27,738 nucleotides of DNA from Holosporaceae bacterium 'Namur' (GCA_014116815.1 JACGYV010000019.1:1-27738); one strand, 5' to 3'; positions 17,006 through 25,560 are shown, numbered from the stretch's first letter. Translations and numbers: made by a program. Notes: a model not told the origin generated them from the letters alone.

Positions 17006-17581
17006 ATGTCTGCAACAGTTGAAAGGGTGTTTAGTAAGGTTCCGGTTGAAAGTATAAAAGCTCTTTCGACAAATGATATGGCTGTTGTTGCTTTAACTAT
17101 ACAGAACTTCATGGATATAATGTTTGAAGAAATTAAAAAAGCGGGCTTTCTTAATTTAGAATTTTTAGAAAAGTCAGAGATGTTTTTACGTGCCGTTACG
17201 CCTAGTTATCTTAAGAAAGAGTTCGACACATTATTAAGTGTATTCAACCAGATTGAGCAAGATTTTCAAGAAACTAAATTTTACTATGGATTAACCGCTT
17301 TAAGGCAATTATGCACCCATGAAACGGATGAAGCAAAAGTATTATTAGACATTGCGGGGATTAAAATAGCTGATTATGCACAAATAAATTCTTCACTAAT
17401 AATATTTTCAACTCATTTAGTGGAAAATATTATTAAATTCGTGCAAGGAATGCGTAAATCAAATCAACATAAAAATACTCCTATTGATGAGCTAAAATTT
17501 AAAATTAATTCAAATTTTCAGTATTGCCTGCTTAATACTGTTGCGGAAGTAAATATGACTATTGATAAGTTAAAAGCTTAA
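17006..17581 (+). CDS. Unrecognised helical protein (191 residues)
   Basis: The frame is open from TTG 16997, but I choose the ATG at 17006 (MSATVERVFSKVPVESIKAL) because it is the first standard start. No convincing ribosome binding site precedes either. The protein appears entirely alpha-helical, with amphipathic helices through its length (for example EEIKKAGFLNLEFLEKSEMF and EFDTLLSVFNQIEQDF), no signal peptide and no membrane segment. I recognise no family. It sits alone in the accessory patch between a frameshifted gene and a relic frame, so it may be lineage-specific. Its codon use does not look different from that of its neighbours. Confidence 0.65.
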   Translation: MSATVERVFSKVPVESIKALSTNDMAVVALTIQNFMDIMFEEIKKAGFLNLEFLEKSEMFLRAVTPSYLKKEFDTLLSVFNQIEQDFQETKFYYGLTALRQLCTHETDEAKVLLDIAGIKIADYAQINSSLIIFSTHLVENIIKFVQGMRKSNQHKNTPIDELKFKINSNFQYCLLNTVAEVNMTIDKLKA

Positions 17582-17682
17582 GGTAAAATTCCTTTTAAGT
17601 ATGCTATCTTTATAGTTACATAATCATTTATTTATATAATATATAGTATATTGGTTAGGCGCTTAAATTATAGTGAGCATGA

Positions 17683-17701
17683 TATAGTAAGTAAATTGAA
17701 T
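17683..17701 (+). repeat. Degenerate copy of the AT-rich repeat
   Basis: TATAGTAAGTAAATTGAAT can be aligned with TATAGTAAATTAAGTTGAAT at 27529-27548 if small indels are allowed. Together with the copy at 15890 it would bracket the two unrecognised genes. The match is weak and could be chance in AT-rich DNA. Confidence 0.2.
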
Positions 17702-17725
17702 GATATTTCTAATTACTCCTTATAG

Positions 17726-17947
17726 GATAGTGAGATTTTTAGAAGCGCAAGACCACAATTATGCCTTAGTCCTTTTAAAGCTACTTTAACTATCTGCTTA
17801 TACACACTTACTGAACTTTTAAATGAACATAATATTCGAAGGAGCTATAATAATTTAAGTGAGCAGGAGATTGGACAAATATGTGTATCGGCATTTATAA
17901 GAAAAATTCAAATTACCCTCATGTTGCAAATCCTAAGGAGGGAGTAA
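17726..17947 (+). pseudogene. Relic reading frame of 73 codons without a start
   Basis: A frame bounded by TAG (17723-17725) and TAA (17945-17947) encodes a protein-like sequence (SARPQLCLSPFKATLTICLY, then TELLNEHNIRRSYNNLSEQE), but its only ATG is six codons before the stop. Amino-acid composition looks like real coding sequence. The most likely reading is the surviving piece of a truncated gene; family not recognised. Confidence 0.3.
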
Positions 17948-17986
17948 TGCGTAGTTTATCTTTGTAAGAGATTATATTATTTTTAA

Positions 17987-18691
17987 CTAGATCAACCCGC
18001 TGTTCTTAAAAGAAAATGTTTTATCTTTAGAAATTATCAGGTGATCATGCACCACTATACTCAGCGGTTCCAATGCCTTAATTATTTTATGAGTGATTTC
18101 AATATCTTCGGGTGAAGGTGAAGCCTCACCGCTCGGGTGATTATGAACTAAAATTATAGCTGAGGCAGAATAAGATAAGCTTTTTTTAGCTATTTCCCGC
18201 GGGTAAATAGCAACTCTATCAACTGTCCCGGTTTGCAAAATTTCATCATGAATTAAAACATTTTTCTTATTTAGATATAATACTCTGAATATTTCACAAT
18301 TTTGAAAACCCATTGTGAGGTTGCAATAATTCAATACTGCATTCCAGTTACTTAAGATATTAACATTCTCTTCCGGAGAAATAAAAAGCCGAGAAAATAT
18401 ATCTTGGAGAAGTTTTATTTGGTAAAGTAATGAATCACTTGCCTCAGAAATATCTTTTATTGTCTCTAAATCTGCGGAGATTAAAGCCTTAATGCTTCCG
18501 AATTTATTAAGCAAAGCTTTAGCTTTCGGCTTGGTGTCTCGCCTCGGATAGCAGTTAAACAAAAGCATTTCAATCAGCTCATAGTCAGGCAAAGTGCGAA
18601 TCGGAGCCCTAAGAAATTTTTCTTTAACTCTTTTCCTATGACCTACATAAATATTTAGCTCTGTTTCTTTGCTCTTATCTTTATTGCTCAT
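17987..18691 (-). CDS. radC: RadC-family protein (JAB/MPN domain)
   Basis: A 234-residue RadC homologue of normal length. The N-terminal part contains the helix-hairpin-helix-like region (GHRKRVKEKFLRAPIRTLPD, then ELIEMLLFNCYPRRDTKPKA). The C-terminal JAB domain has the metal-binding motif HNHPSGEASPSPED, with both His residues, Ser and Asp in place. The family was named for a presumed repair role that has since been questioned, so its true function is unsettled. The start is 3 bases after the pccB stop, so the two are probably translated from one message. Confidence 0.93.
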   Translation of the reverse strand: MSNKDKSKETELNIYVGHRKRVKEKFLRAPIRTLPDYELIEMLLFNCYPRRDTKPKAKALLNKFGSIKALISADLETIKDISEASDSLLYQIKLLQDIFSRLFISPEENVNILSNWNAVLNYCNLTMGFQNCEIFRVLYLNKKNVLIHDEILQTGTVDRVAIYPREIAKKSLSYSASAIILVHNHPSGEASPSPEDIEITHKIIKALEPLSIVVHDHLIISKDKTFSFKNSGLI

Positions 18692-18694
18692 CTA

Positions 18695-20224
18695 TTATAA
18701 AGGGAGGTTATCATGTTTTTTCCAAGGTTTTTGAACACTTTTAGTAGTAAGCATGGTAAGCGCTCTACATATTTTAAACCTTGTGTTAAACGGTCTGATA
18801 ATATCATCTATAAATCCTCTTGAGGCGGCAACGAAAGGATTGGTGAACTTCTCCTGATAGTCATTAATTTTCTTTTCAAGTTCGGCAGGATTATCGGCAA
18901 CATCCCTATGTAAGATTGCCGCTGCACCTTTAGCACCCATTACTGCTATTTCGGTGTTAGCCCAAGCAAAGTTATAATCCCCCCTTAAGTGTTTGGAATT
19001 CATAACTATATAAGCACCTCCATAAGCTTTCCTGATGATAATCGTGATTTTGGGTACCGTGGCTTCGGCATAAGCATAAAGTAATTTAGCTCCATGTTTA
19101 ATAATACCGTTATGCTCCTGATCTACTCCCGGCAAAAACCCGGGTACATCAACTAAGGTAATAAGCGGAATATTAAAAGCATCACAAAATCTTATGAATC
19201 TGGCTGCCTTCACTGAAGCATTAATATCCAAACAACCTGCAAGGTGCATCGGTTGGTTAGCAACAATCCCGACCGTTCTGCCTTCGAATCTACCTAGGCC
19301 GGTAATAATATTTTTTGCATATTCCGGTTTTAACTCAAAAAAATCACCTTCATCAACAATCTTTTCAATAAGTTGCTTGATGTTATATGGCTTATTAGGG
19401 TTATCCGGCACTAAATTTTCCAATGACATTTCTACCCTATCGGCCGGATCAAAAGAAGGCCTAACCGGAATATCGGTTTTATTTGAAAGCGGCAGAAAAT
19501 TAAATAACCTTCTTGTTTGCTGTAAACAATCAAGTTCATTATTAAAAGCAATATCGCATACTCCACTCTTTAAAGCATGAATAGAGGTGCCCCCGAGCTT
19601 TTCATGCGTCACGGTTTCATGTGTCACGGTTTTTACTACATCAGGGCCGGTTACATACATATAGGAAGTATCTTTAACCATAAAGGTAAAATCGGTAAGA
19701 GCCGGGGAATAAACCGCCCCGCCGGCACAAGGACCCATTATTAAAGAAATCTGCGGAATTACCCCTGAAGCATCAACGTTCCTTTGAAATATTTCCCCGT
19801 ATCCGGCGAGTGAGTCAACCCCTTCTTGAATGCGCGCACCTCCGGAATCATTAATACCTATTATAGGAGCACCTAATTTTAATGCCGCATCCTGAACTTG
19901 GTTAATTTTCTTGGCATTAGTTTCACTTAAGGAGCCGCCGTAAACAGTAAAATCCTGGCTATAAACAAATACCAGCCTACCGTTAATGGTACCATGCCCG
20001 GCAACTACTCCGTCACCTGAGATAACGTTATCCATCATACCGAAATGGGTGCAGCGATGTTCGACAAACATCCCTATTTCATCGAAAGAATCCGGATCAA
20101 GTAATAATTCTATCCTTTCTCTGGCAGTTAATTTTCCTTTTTCATGCTGCTTATCAATTTTATCCTGCCCACCGCCAAACCGTGCGGTTCTGCGTTTTTT
20201 TTCCAATACTTCAATAATCTTCAT
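18695..20224 (-). CDS. pccB: Propionyl-CoA carboxylase, beta (carboxyltransferase) subunit
   Basis: A 509-residue carboxyltransferase subunit of the expected length. It has the crotonase-like two-domain fold typical of this family: the N-terminal half with [51 protein letters not shown] and the [16 protein letters not shown] oxyanion-type loop, and the C-terminal half with [20 protein letters not shown] and [15 protein letters not shown]. It transfers carboxyl from biotin on the alpha subunit to propionyl-CoA. The alpha subunit, with biotin carboxylase and carrier domains, is not in the window. It leads a two-gene unit with radC; the arrangement looks like convenience rather than shared function. 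Confidence 0.95.
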   Translation of the reverse strand: MKIIEVLEKKRRTARFGGGQDKIDKQHEKGKLTARERIELLLDPDSFDEIGMFVEHRCTHFGMMDNVISGDGVVAGHGTINGRLVFVYSQDFTVYGGSLSETNAKKINQVQDAALKLGAPIIGINDSGGARIQEGVDSLAGYGEIFQRNVDASGVIPQISLIMGPCAGGAVYSPALTDFTFMVKDTSYMYVTGPDVVKTVTHETVTHEKLGGTSIHALKSGVCDIAFNNELDCLQQTRRLFNFLPLSNKTDIPVRPSFDPADRVEMSLENLVPDNPNKPYNIKQLIEKIVDEGDFFELKPEYAKNIITGLGRFEGRTVGIVANQPMHLAGCLDINASVKAARFIRFCDAFNIPLITLVDVPGFLPGVDQEHNGIIKHGAKLLYAYAEATVPKITIIIRKAYGGAYIVMNSKHLRGDYNFAWANTEIAVMGAKGAAAILHRDVADNPAELEKKINDYQEKFTNPFVAASRGFIDDIIRPFNTRFKICRALTMLTTKSVQKPWKKHDNLPL

Positions 20225-20422
20225 TAAAAATTTGCTCCAAGCTCACTTTAGATAAAGGAAATTTAATACAAAAATTCAAAAATTACAACATGTTGCACAA
20301 AACAAGTTAATAATATCAATAGATGAAATAACTGTTATATGTTTAAAGTTAAAATTAATTCTTTACCTAAATGGTTGATAGTATTACTCTAATTATGTGG
20401 TGGGTAATTTACTTGTGTTTTA
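20225..20422. other. Divergent intergenic region between pccB and the PilM-like gene
   Basis: These 198 AT-rich bases separate two divergent start codons and must contain both promoters. TTGATA at 20375-20380 could be a -35 element for the plus-strand operon, but no good -10 hexamer lies at the right distance. No operator-like dyad was seen. Confidence 0.3.
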
Positions 20423-22072
20423 ATGTTAGAGAGGATTTTTAAGAAGCATAATAATATACATGTCTCTATTGGAGAAGAAGGTATAGCAGTTGCTTACTTT
20501 ATAGGGAATAAAATTGCGAGAAAATTATTTATCAGAAGCACAAGTGATGCAGACACTATAGAATTAAGAAAGATATTGCTAGGTGATGAAGAAGCTTCTT
20601 TACATATTTATATTGATGTTTTAGACCAAACGTATATCCAGCGAACCCTACCTGCAATCAGTGTATTTAATATTAACAAGCTTGCAGAGCAGCGTCTTGA
20701 GAAAGAAACTATAAAGACTCACTTAAAGAGCTTTTTACAAGTCGGCAGAACTGAAGTCGGCCGTAATGATTGGATTTATATGTTTATTTCTACTGCTTTT
20801 GAACCTCCGATTTCTACATGGGTAAAGTTTTTTGAGGAATACAGAAATATAATACAAGGAATCCATTTTTTACCTGTTGAGTTAAGCACTGTAGTTAAAA
20901 AACTAAGAAAGAATCAGGTAAATAGTGCTAATAAATTGTTAAAGTTTAAAAAATTATTTTCTTTGTTTAAAAAGAAAGAAAATAGTGGAATATCTACCTG
21001 GGAAGTTTTGCTGACATTAAATAAATCAGGCGGGTTCAGGCAGGTAGTATTTCAAAACGGTAGAGTAATTTTTACCAGGCTTTTAAATAGCTTGATTGAC
21101 CCGAATCCTGTGGTGATCGCAGGAGCTATTGAGCAGGAGATAATTAATTCTATTGAATATTTAAGAAGGTTGTCTACCAAAGAGAAAGTAGAAATTTATA
21201 TTAATATTCTCATATCCAATGAAATTAAAAAAAATATTCGCCGTAATAAATTTAATGCAAAAGAAGTAAATATATATACACCCTATGAAGCAAGTAACAT
21301 TCTAAAAATTCCGCCTGATATAACTACTGAGAATGACCGTTTTTGTGATCCTCTAATCCTCTCCTTAATGCATCTTGATAAAAAAAGAGTTATTACCGTC
21401 CATACCGAAGAAACAAAAAAAGTTTATATCTATACCAAATTATTCAGCTATTTTCTTACCCTGCTAAAGCTTGCAGTACCTATTACCGTAATATTCTCTT
21501 TAATTGCAGTATTTGATGCCTTCACGCTAAGTACTGAAATGAAAAATTTTCAATTTAACGAATCAAAATTACTTGCAAATTTAGATAGCAAAACAAACTT
21601 TAAAGCTAATGAGCAAAAAAAGTTAGGTAGTGACGTTAATGCACAGGAAGTAGAGGAAATAGTTGAGTTATATGAGCAGTATAAACAATATAATACTAAC
21701 CCTGTAGAAATATTGCAACAACTCGGAGAGATAAGACCGGACTTAGCTAAAGTAAGTAGGATTAATATTTCTTATCAAGCTCCGAATTTAAAATATACTC
21801 CGCAATCTAATAATAGTTATGAAAAATCTTTAATAACAAAATTTTCTTTTATAGGTAGATTTACGGTAACTTTCCAAAATTACGGTTCTACCTACGATGA
21901 ATTAAAAAATAATTATAATGACTATACAGCAGGGCTTACTCAAGTATTTAATAACTATAGTGTAAAAGTTTCTTCACTACCGGAAAGTTTCTCTTTTGAA
22001 GATTTCAAAAAAGCGCTGACCTTACAAATAGTTATTCAAACGCCGACACAAGATAATGAGCAGCTGAAATGA
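20423..22072 (+). CDS. PilM/GspL-like bitopic envelope protein (549 residues)
   Basis: The protein has a cytoplasmic part of about 340 residues, one strong membrane helix at about residues 345-365 (LAVPITVIFSLIAVF), and a 180-residue outer part with coiled-coil-like and mixed strands. The start (FKKHNNIHVSIGEEGIAVAY) resembles the first strands of an actin-like fold, and LLTLNKSGGFRQVVFQNGRV with EQEIINSIEYLRRL matches the second-half pattern of PilM/GspL ATPase-like domains. A fused PilM-like domain with a membrane anchor is the GspL arrangement of type II secretion. The outer part is followed by a PilN/PilO-like gene that overlaps it by 4 bases (ATGA at 22069). Assignment is by architecture; sequence similarity is faint and the ATP site is not obvious. 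Confidence 0.6.
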   Translation: MLERIFKKHNNIHVSIGEEGIAVAYFIGNKIARKLFIRSTSDADTIELRKILLGDEEASLHIYIDVLDQTYIQRTLPAISVFNINKLAEQRLEKETIKTHLKSFLQVGRTEVGRNDWIYMFISTAFEPPISTWVKFFEEYRNIIQGIHFLPVELSTVVKKLRKNQVNSANKLLKFKKLFSLFKKKENSGISTWEVLLTLNKSGGFRQVVFQNGRVIFTRLLNSLIDPNPVVIAGAIEQEIINSIEYLRRLSTKEKVEIYINILISNEIKKNIRRNKFNAKEVNIYTPYEASNILKIPPDITTENDRFCDPLILSLMHLDKKRVITVHTEETKKVYIYTKLFSYFLTLLKLAVPITVIFSLIAVFDAFTLSTEMKNFQFNESKLLANLDSKTNFKANEQKKLGSDVNAQEVEEIVELYEQYKQYNTNPVEILQQLGEIRPDLAKVSRINISYQAPNLKYTPQSNNSYEKSLITKFSFIGRFTVTFQNYGSTYDELKNNYNDYTAGLTQVFNNYSVKVSSLPESFSFEDFKKALTLQIVIQTPTQDNEQLK

Positions 22073-22713
22073 AGTTAAGTAATTTAAGAGCATATTTTAT
22101 TTCACAAGCATCCAAGCCCGGGGCAATTCTACTTGTATGTTTATTAATATTAGGCGGGGTGTCTTATGTACAAAATTATTTTTCGGGTAAGTATTCTTTC
22201 CATAAACAAAAATATGATGATTTAAGATCTAAAATTTTTACTATTGATCATAATATTGCGAAAACTAAGGCTGCACAATTAACCTGGGAAAAAATAAAGA
22301 ATAATAATTTTAATAAAATCGGGCTAAGGATTGAGGAAGCTAAAAAAGTTATTGATACAGCAAGTAAAGACCACTTTATTAATAACCTAAGTATCAATTT
22401 ATCAAGCCCGGTTATAAGAAAGGACGTAATCAAAAGTAGGATAGGTTTAGAATATAGTGAAATAGATATCGGGTTAAGCAGCTACCTCGATACTGAAGTT
22501 TTCAATTTCATTGATGAGTTAGGCAAGAATATCCCAGGGTTGCTTAACTATACTTCAATAGATATTTCCAGTTTGGATATAGATATAAATGATTCCTTGT
22601 TGCAAAATATAAAGCAAGGGGGATATAAAGATTTAGTGCAGGCTAAGATAAATATAGTGTGGCAGGATTTTATAAGACTTAAAGAAAGTAATATTAATGA
22701 TGAAAATAAATAA
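22069..22713 (+). CDS. PilN/PilO/GspM-like bitopic protein (214 residues)
   Basis: A short cytoplasmic start (MKLSNLRAYFISQASKP) is followed by one membrane helix (GAILLVCLLILGGVSYV), a coiled-coil stretch (about residues 35-90) and a mixed alpha/beta domain. This is the layout of the PilN, PilO and GspM proteins that form the inner-membrane platform of type IV pili and type II secretion. The ATG overlaps the stop of the PilM/GspL-like gene, and its own stop overlaps the next start by 17 bases, so the three proteins are probably made in fixed ratio and may form one complex. No specific sequence motif proves the family. Confidence 0.6.
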   Translation: MKLSNLRAYFISQASKPGAILLVCLLILGGVSYVQNYFSGKYSFHKQKYDDLRSKIFTIDHNIAKTKAAQLTWEKIKNNNFNKIGLRIEEAKKVIDTASKDHFINNLSINLSSPVIRKDVIKSRIGLEYSEIDIGLSSYLDTEVFNFIDELGKNIPGLLNYTSIDISSLDIDINDSLLQNIKQGGYKDLVQAKINIVWQDFIRLKESNINDENK

Positions 22714-23851
22714 ATTAGTAATTGTTTCACTGCTATTGTTAATTTCTGCAACCGCAAATGCAGCAGAAAAAATAGGGGATAATATCCCGGGTGATATACC
22801 CAACTCGGGGTATGTATCTATCCCTCATAATAATCCGACATCTAAACCTACTGATACCTCTTATCCTTTTAAGGTCACTAAAAAGGTTGATATAAAAGAA
22901 TATAGCGTACAAAGCTGTAAAGATTTACCGCTTAACTTTTATAATTGCTCGGTGTCAATTTGTTATGAAAAAGCTCCTTTCGGTAAAATTTATCGTAAAG
23001 TTGCCGGAATAGATAATGGAAAGTGTAAATATATTGAAAGAGTAGAAAACTTCGGAGGGGTCAATTGTGCTCTTCCAAATGATAATCTTGTAGAAATTTC
23101 GAACTTATTAAAAAAGCATTATATAAGTTTATATGATAATAGTGTCCAACTTAATGATGAAGAGATAAGCCGACTAAAGGAAATATATAAAGCTTATTGT
23201 GAAGTTTTGCCAAGCAGTTCATTTACAAAAGTTATGACAATGAATAATAATTTAAGTAAAAATGAATTAAGTGAAATAGTAGAATTTACCAAATTTAATG
23301 CTAATCAAAATAATACGGTTAAAAGTGAAGCAAAGCCGATAATTCAAAATAATCCTGAGTTTAAAGAGGGAGAAATCCGCTCTATAATGTTTACTAACAG
23401 TGAAGCTAAAGGAATTTTAGCGGCAGTTGAGAGCTTTATCAACCTAAGTAAGTTAAAGAATCAAATTGCTAAAATCGGAAGCATTGAAGAAGCTAAAAAA
23501 GAGCTTACTTCATTTTATTTGAATTCGATAATATATCTTTCAAATCAGAGTTGGTCAGTATGGCTTAATAACTATAAGGTTCAAGAAAAATCACTCGGGG
23601 GAGTTTTAGTCGACAAAGTAAATAATGATTCGGTTGAATTTATATGGAAGACGGCTAATTTGGATGTGATTTCTCCAGAGTGGCAATTAAGGTTAATTAA
23701 AGATGGTGAGTATTATAAATCTAAAGATAATAGAATTAAAATTAAAAATGATAATGCAGAAAATGCGACAATTCATTTTATATTAAAACCTAATCAAACT
23801 TTCGTTGTTGATACGCTTTCAATAATTGAAGGTAAGATTAGAAAAAATTAA
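22697..23851 (+). CDS. Secreted cysteine-containing protein (384 residues)
   Basis: The N-terminus is a standard signal peptide (MMKINKLVIVSLLLLISATA, then NA before AEK), so the product is exported to the periplasm or beyond. An internal ATG at 22700 would shorten it by one residue. Residues about 70-125 contain a cysteine cluster (SCKDLPLNFYNCSVSIC, then GIDNGKCKYIE and GVNCALPND). This resembles, from memory, a small disulfide-rich domain of the pattern C-x4-C ... R-x-I-G-x3-GKC-x-Y found in uncharacterised alphaproteobacterial exported proteins. The rest is helical with an unusual Trp-rich segment (SNQSWSVWLNNY) and a strand-rich end. It lacks a lipoprotein box. Its position suggests it is the periplasmic partner of the two bitopic proteins, in a PilP/GspC-like place; that role is an inference. 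Confidence 0.7.
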   Translation: MMKINKLVIVSLLLLISATANAAEKIGDNIPGDIPNSGYVSIPHNNPTSKPTDTSYPFKVTKKVDIKEYSVQSCKDLPLNFYNCSVSICYEKAPFGKIYRKVAGIDNGKCKYIERVENFGGVNCALPNDNLVEISNLLKKHYISLYDNSVQLNDEEISRLKEIYKAYCEVLPSSSFTKVMTMNNNLSKNELSEIVEFTKFNANQNNTVKSEAKPIIQNNPEFKEGEIRSIMFTNSEAKGILAAVESFINLSKLKNQIAKIGSIEEAKKELTSFYLNSIIYLSNQSWSVWLNNYKVQEKSLGGVLVDKVNNDSVEFIWKTANLDVISPEWQLRLIKDGEYYKSKDNRIKIKNDNAENATIHFILKPNQTFVVDTLSIIEGKIRKN

Positions 23852-23854
23852 CTA

Positions 23855-23865
23855 AAGGGAGGGAA
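23855..23865 (+). promoter_or_regulatory. Strong ribosome binding site that fixes a GTG start
   Basis: AAGGGAGGGA lies 8 bases before the GTG at 23873. It is the strongest Shine-Dalgarno sequence seen in the window and settles a non-ATG start for the ABC ATPase. Confidence 0.7.
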
Positions 23866-23872
23866 GTTTATA

Positions 23873-24586
23873 GTGTTTGTACTTGAAGTAAAGGAAATTG
23901 AGAAAAAGTTTAAACAATCCCACGTATTGAATAATATATCTTTTAGCATTAGTCGGGGTGAAGTATTTGGCTTAGTCGGCTTAAACGGAATAGGGAAGAC
24001 TACTTTAATCAAAATTATTTTAAATTTACTTCTTCAGGATAAAGGTGAAGTTACTATATTTTCTAATCCGAATACGGATTTAAAATCAAAATCCTTAATT
24101 GCATATTTGCCTGAAAAGTTTAATCCTTCTCCATTTTTAAAAGGTAGAGAATTTTTAGAGCTGTCAATGGGCTATTACGGTTTGGATTATAATTCACAAG
24201 AAGCTGAAATATTATGTAATCAACTAGGATTAAAATTTGAAGCATTAGAGAGGAGAATCAGTAGTTACTCTAAAGGAATGGGACAAAAGCTCGGATTAAT
24301 ATCAGTTTTCTTAACCCGTGCTCCTTTGTTAATTTTAGATGAGCCGATGAGCGGGTTAGATCCGAGTGCAAGGATAGCCCTTAAAAAGAAGCTCATTTCC
24401 TATAAAGCAGAAGGAAACTCTATATTTTTTAGCTCACATATACTTGCGGACATAGAAGAAATATGTGATAGGATAGGAGTAATCCATAAAGGAGGATTAA
24501 TATTTGAGGGCAGTAGTAAGGAGTTTATTAGTAAATACCCGGCTGATAGTTTGGAAGAGTCTTTTTTAAGTGCTATAAATTTGTGA
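23873..24586 (+). CDS. ABC-2 type ATP-binding protein
   Basis: A 237-residue ABC ATPase starting at GTG (strong ribosome binding site at 23855-23865). Walker A is GLNGIGKTT, the Q-loop region is AYLPEKFNPSPFL, and the signature is YSKGMGQKLGL, the Y-S-K-G-M variant typical of ABC-2 exporters. Walker B with its catalytic Glu is LLILDEPMSGLDP, and the switch His is in FSSHIL. Such ATPases work with a separate six-helix permease. No permease gene adjoins it, so it may pair with one encoded elsewhere. It is 21 bases after the secreted-protein gene and 8 before thymidylate kinase, in the same five-gene run. The substrate is unknown. Confidence 0.93.
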   Translation: MFVLEVKEIEKKFKQSHVLNNISFSISRGEVFGLVGLNGIGKTTLIKIILNLLLQDKGEVTIFSNPNTDLKSKSLIAYLPEKFNPSPFLKGREFLELSMGYYGLDYNSQEAEILCNQLGLKFEALERRISSYSKGMGQKLGLISVFLTRAPLLILDEPMSGLDPSARIALKKKLISYKAEGNSIFFSSHILADIEEICDRIGVIHKGGLIFEGSSKEFISKYPADSLEESFLSAINL

Positions 24587-24594
24587 AGTAAAAT

Positions 24595-25206
24595 ATGTTT
24601 ATTACGTTTGAAGGCGGCGAAGGTTGCGGAAAATCAACCCAGGCAAAATTATTAAAAGAATATCTTGAAAGTAAGAGTAAAAAAGTTGCGCTTACCAGAG
24701 AGCCGGGCGGCACGGAGTTTGCTGAAAAGCTAAGGGAAGTATTATTATCGGGTGAAGGGATATCTGATCCGTTAACGGAATTTTTGTTGCTTTCGGTAGC
24801 CAGAAGGGATCATGTTATTAATTTTATCAAGCCTAAACTCGCGGATGGTGAGGTGGTAATATCGGATAGGTTCATTGATTCATCGTTTGTATATCAGGGA
24901 TATTTAAAGAAATTACCCTTAAATGTGATTGAGCAAATAACCGGATTGAGTATCGGCAATTTTATGCCTGATATAACCCTTTTTCTAAATATAGATCCTG
25001 AAATAAGTATGAAAAGAGTGTTGGAGAATAGGCAGGTTCAAACCTATTATGATAAAAAAGATATAAGTTTTCATACAAAAATTAATGATTCTTTTTTAGA
25101 TTTAGCTAAAAAATATAAAAGCAGAATCAAGGTTATGGATGCTGCCGGTAGCCAAGAAGAGGTGTTTGAAAGGATAAAAAATGTGATTGATGAGAAGATC
25201 AAATAA
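24595..25206 (+). CDS. tmk: Thymidylate kinase
   Basis: A 203-residue dTMP kinase of normal length. The P-loop is FEGGEGCGKSTQ at residues 4-15, followed by the ALTREPGGTEFAEKLR block. The DRF motif appears in VISDRFIDSSFVYQG near residue 93, and the LFLNIDPEISMKRV region contains the start of the lid. It phosphorylates dTMP to dTDP in the cytosol for DNA synthesis. It closes the plus-strand run that begins at 20423 and lies 8 bases after the ABC ATPase gene. No holB follows, unlike in many bacteria. Confidence 0.96.
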   Translation: MFITFEGGEGCGKSTQAKLLKEYLESKSKKVALTREPGGTEFAEKLREVLLSGEGISDPLTEFLLLSVARRDHVINFIKPKLADGEVVISDRFIDSSFVYQGYLKKLPLNVIEQITGLSIGNFMPDITLFLNIDPEISMKRVLENRQVQTYYDKKDISFHTKINDSFLDLAKKYKSRIKVMDAAGSQEEVFERIKNVIDEKIK

Positions 25207-25280
25207 ATAAGTTAACATGGTTAAAACACGGATTGAGCAAACTTTTTATTATCTCAAAATCCCGCGCAAAAATTAAATGT

Positions 25281-25511
25281 TTAGTCATATTCAACCCAAT
25301 CACCGCTTTCCTCCTTGTGGTATTTCTTTTTTACCACGCTCCAGGCTACTTTATGAGATACTTCTTCCCTTGTTTCTTCGCCTCTCCGTTTATCAGAGTC
25401 TTGATATTCTTTCCAAGCATTATTAAAAGCTTTTAAATAAGTTTCCTGCGCTTTAATAGGGAGATGATTTTTTACGCCGTCGGGTAAGTCGTGTGTAGAA
25501 TTATAAGGCAT
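25281..25511 (-). CDS. ChaB-family protein
   Basis: A 76-residue protein matching the ChaB family along its whole length: MPYNSTHDLPDGVKNHLPIK, the AQETYLKAFNNAWKEY helix, and HKVAWSVVKKKYHKEESGDW. TAGGAGA precedes the ATG at 25511 by about 5 bases. ChaB was named as a regulator of the ChaA cation exchanger in E. coli; its actual mechanism is uncertain, and the family also occurs in large DNA viruses and in bacteria without chaA. No chaA is in the window. The gene is monocistronic and divergent from the ABC transporter gene. Confidence 0.93.
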   Translation of the reverse strand: MPYNSTHDLPDGVKNHLPIKAQETYLKAFNNAWKEYQDSDKRRGEETREEVSHKVAWSVVKKKYHKEESGDWVEYD

Positions 25512-25525
25512 ATATTCTCCTAAAG

Positions 25526-25560
25526 ATAATACTAGCTTAAGGCCTATAATTTAGTATTAT
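25526..25560. promoter_or_regulatory. Inverted repeat in the chaB / ABC transporter divergent region
   Basis: ATAATACTA (25526-25534) and TAGTATTAT (25552-25560) form perfect 9-bp arms around a 17-base spacer. It lies 15 bases upstream of the ChaB gene's start codon and about 60 upstream of the ABC transporter gene. It could be an operator for both; AT-richness weakens the case. Confidence 0.3.

Larger units (their letters stand above)
17582..17986. other. 405-base gap without an intact gene
   Basis: Between the helical protein gene and the end of radC there is no complete gene. The stretch holds a degenerate copy of the AT-rich repeat (17683-17701) and a stop-bounded relic frame (17726-17947). 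It looks like decayed coding or mobile DNA. Confidence 0.45.

Noticed and set aside
25233..25436. A plus-strand 67-codon hydrophobic frame that might be a small membrane protein after tmk.
   Set aside because: It overlaps the ChaB-family gene almost completely on the opposite strand; ChaB matches its family end to end and has a good ribosome binding site.
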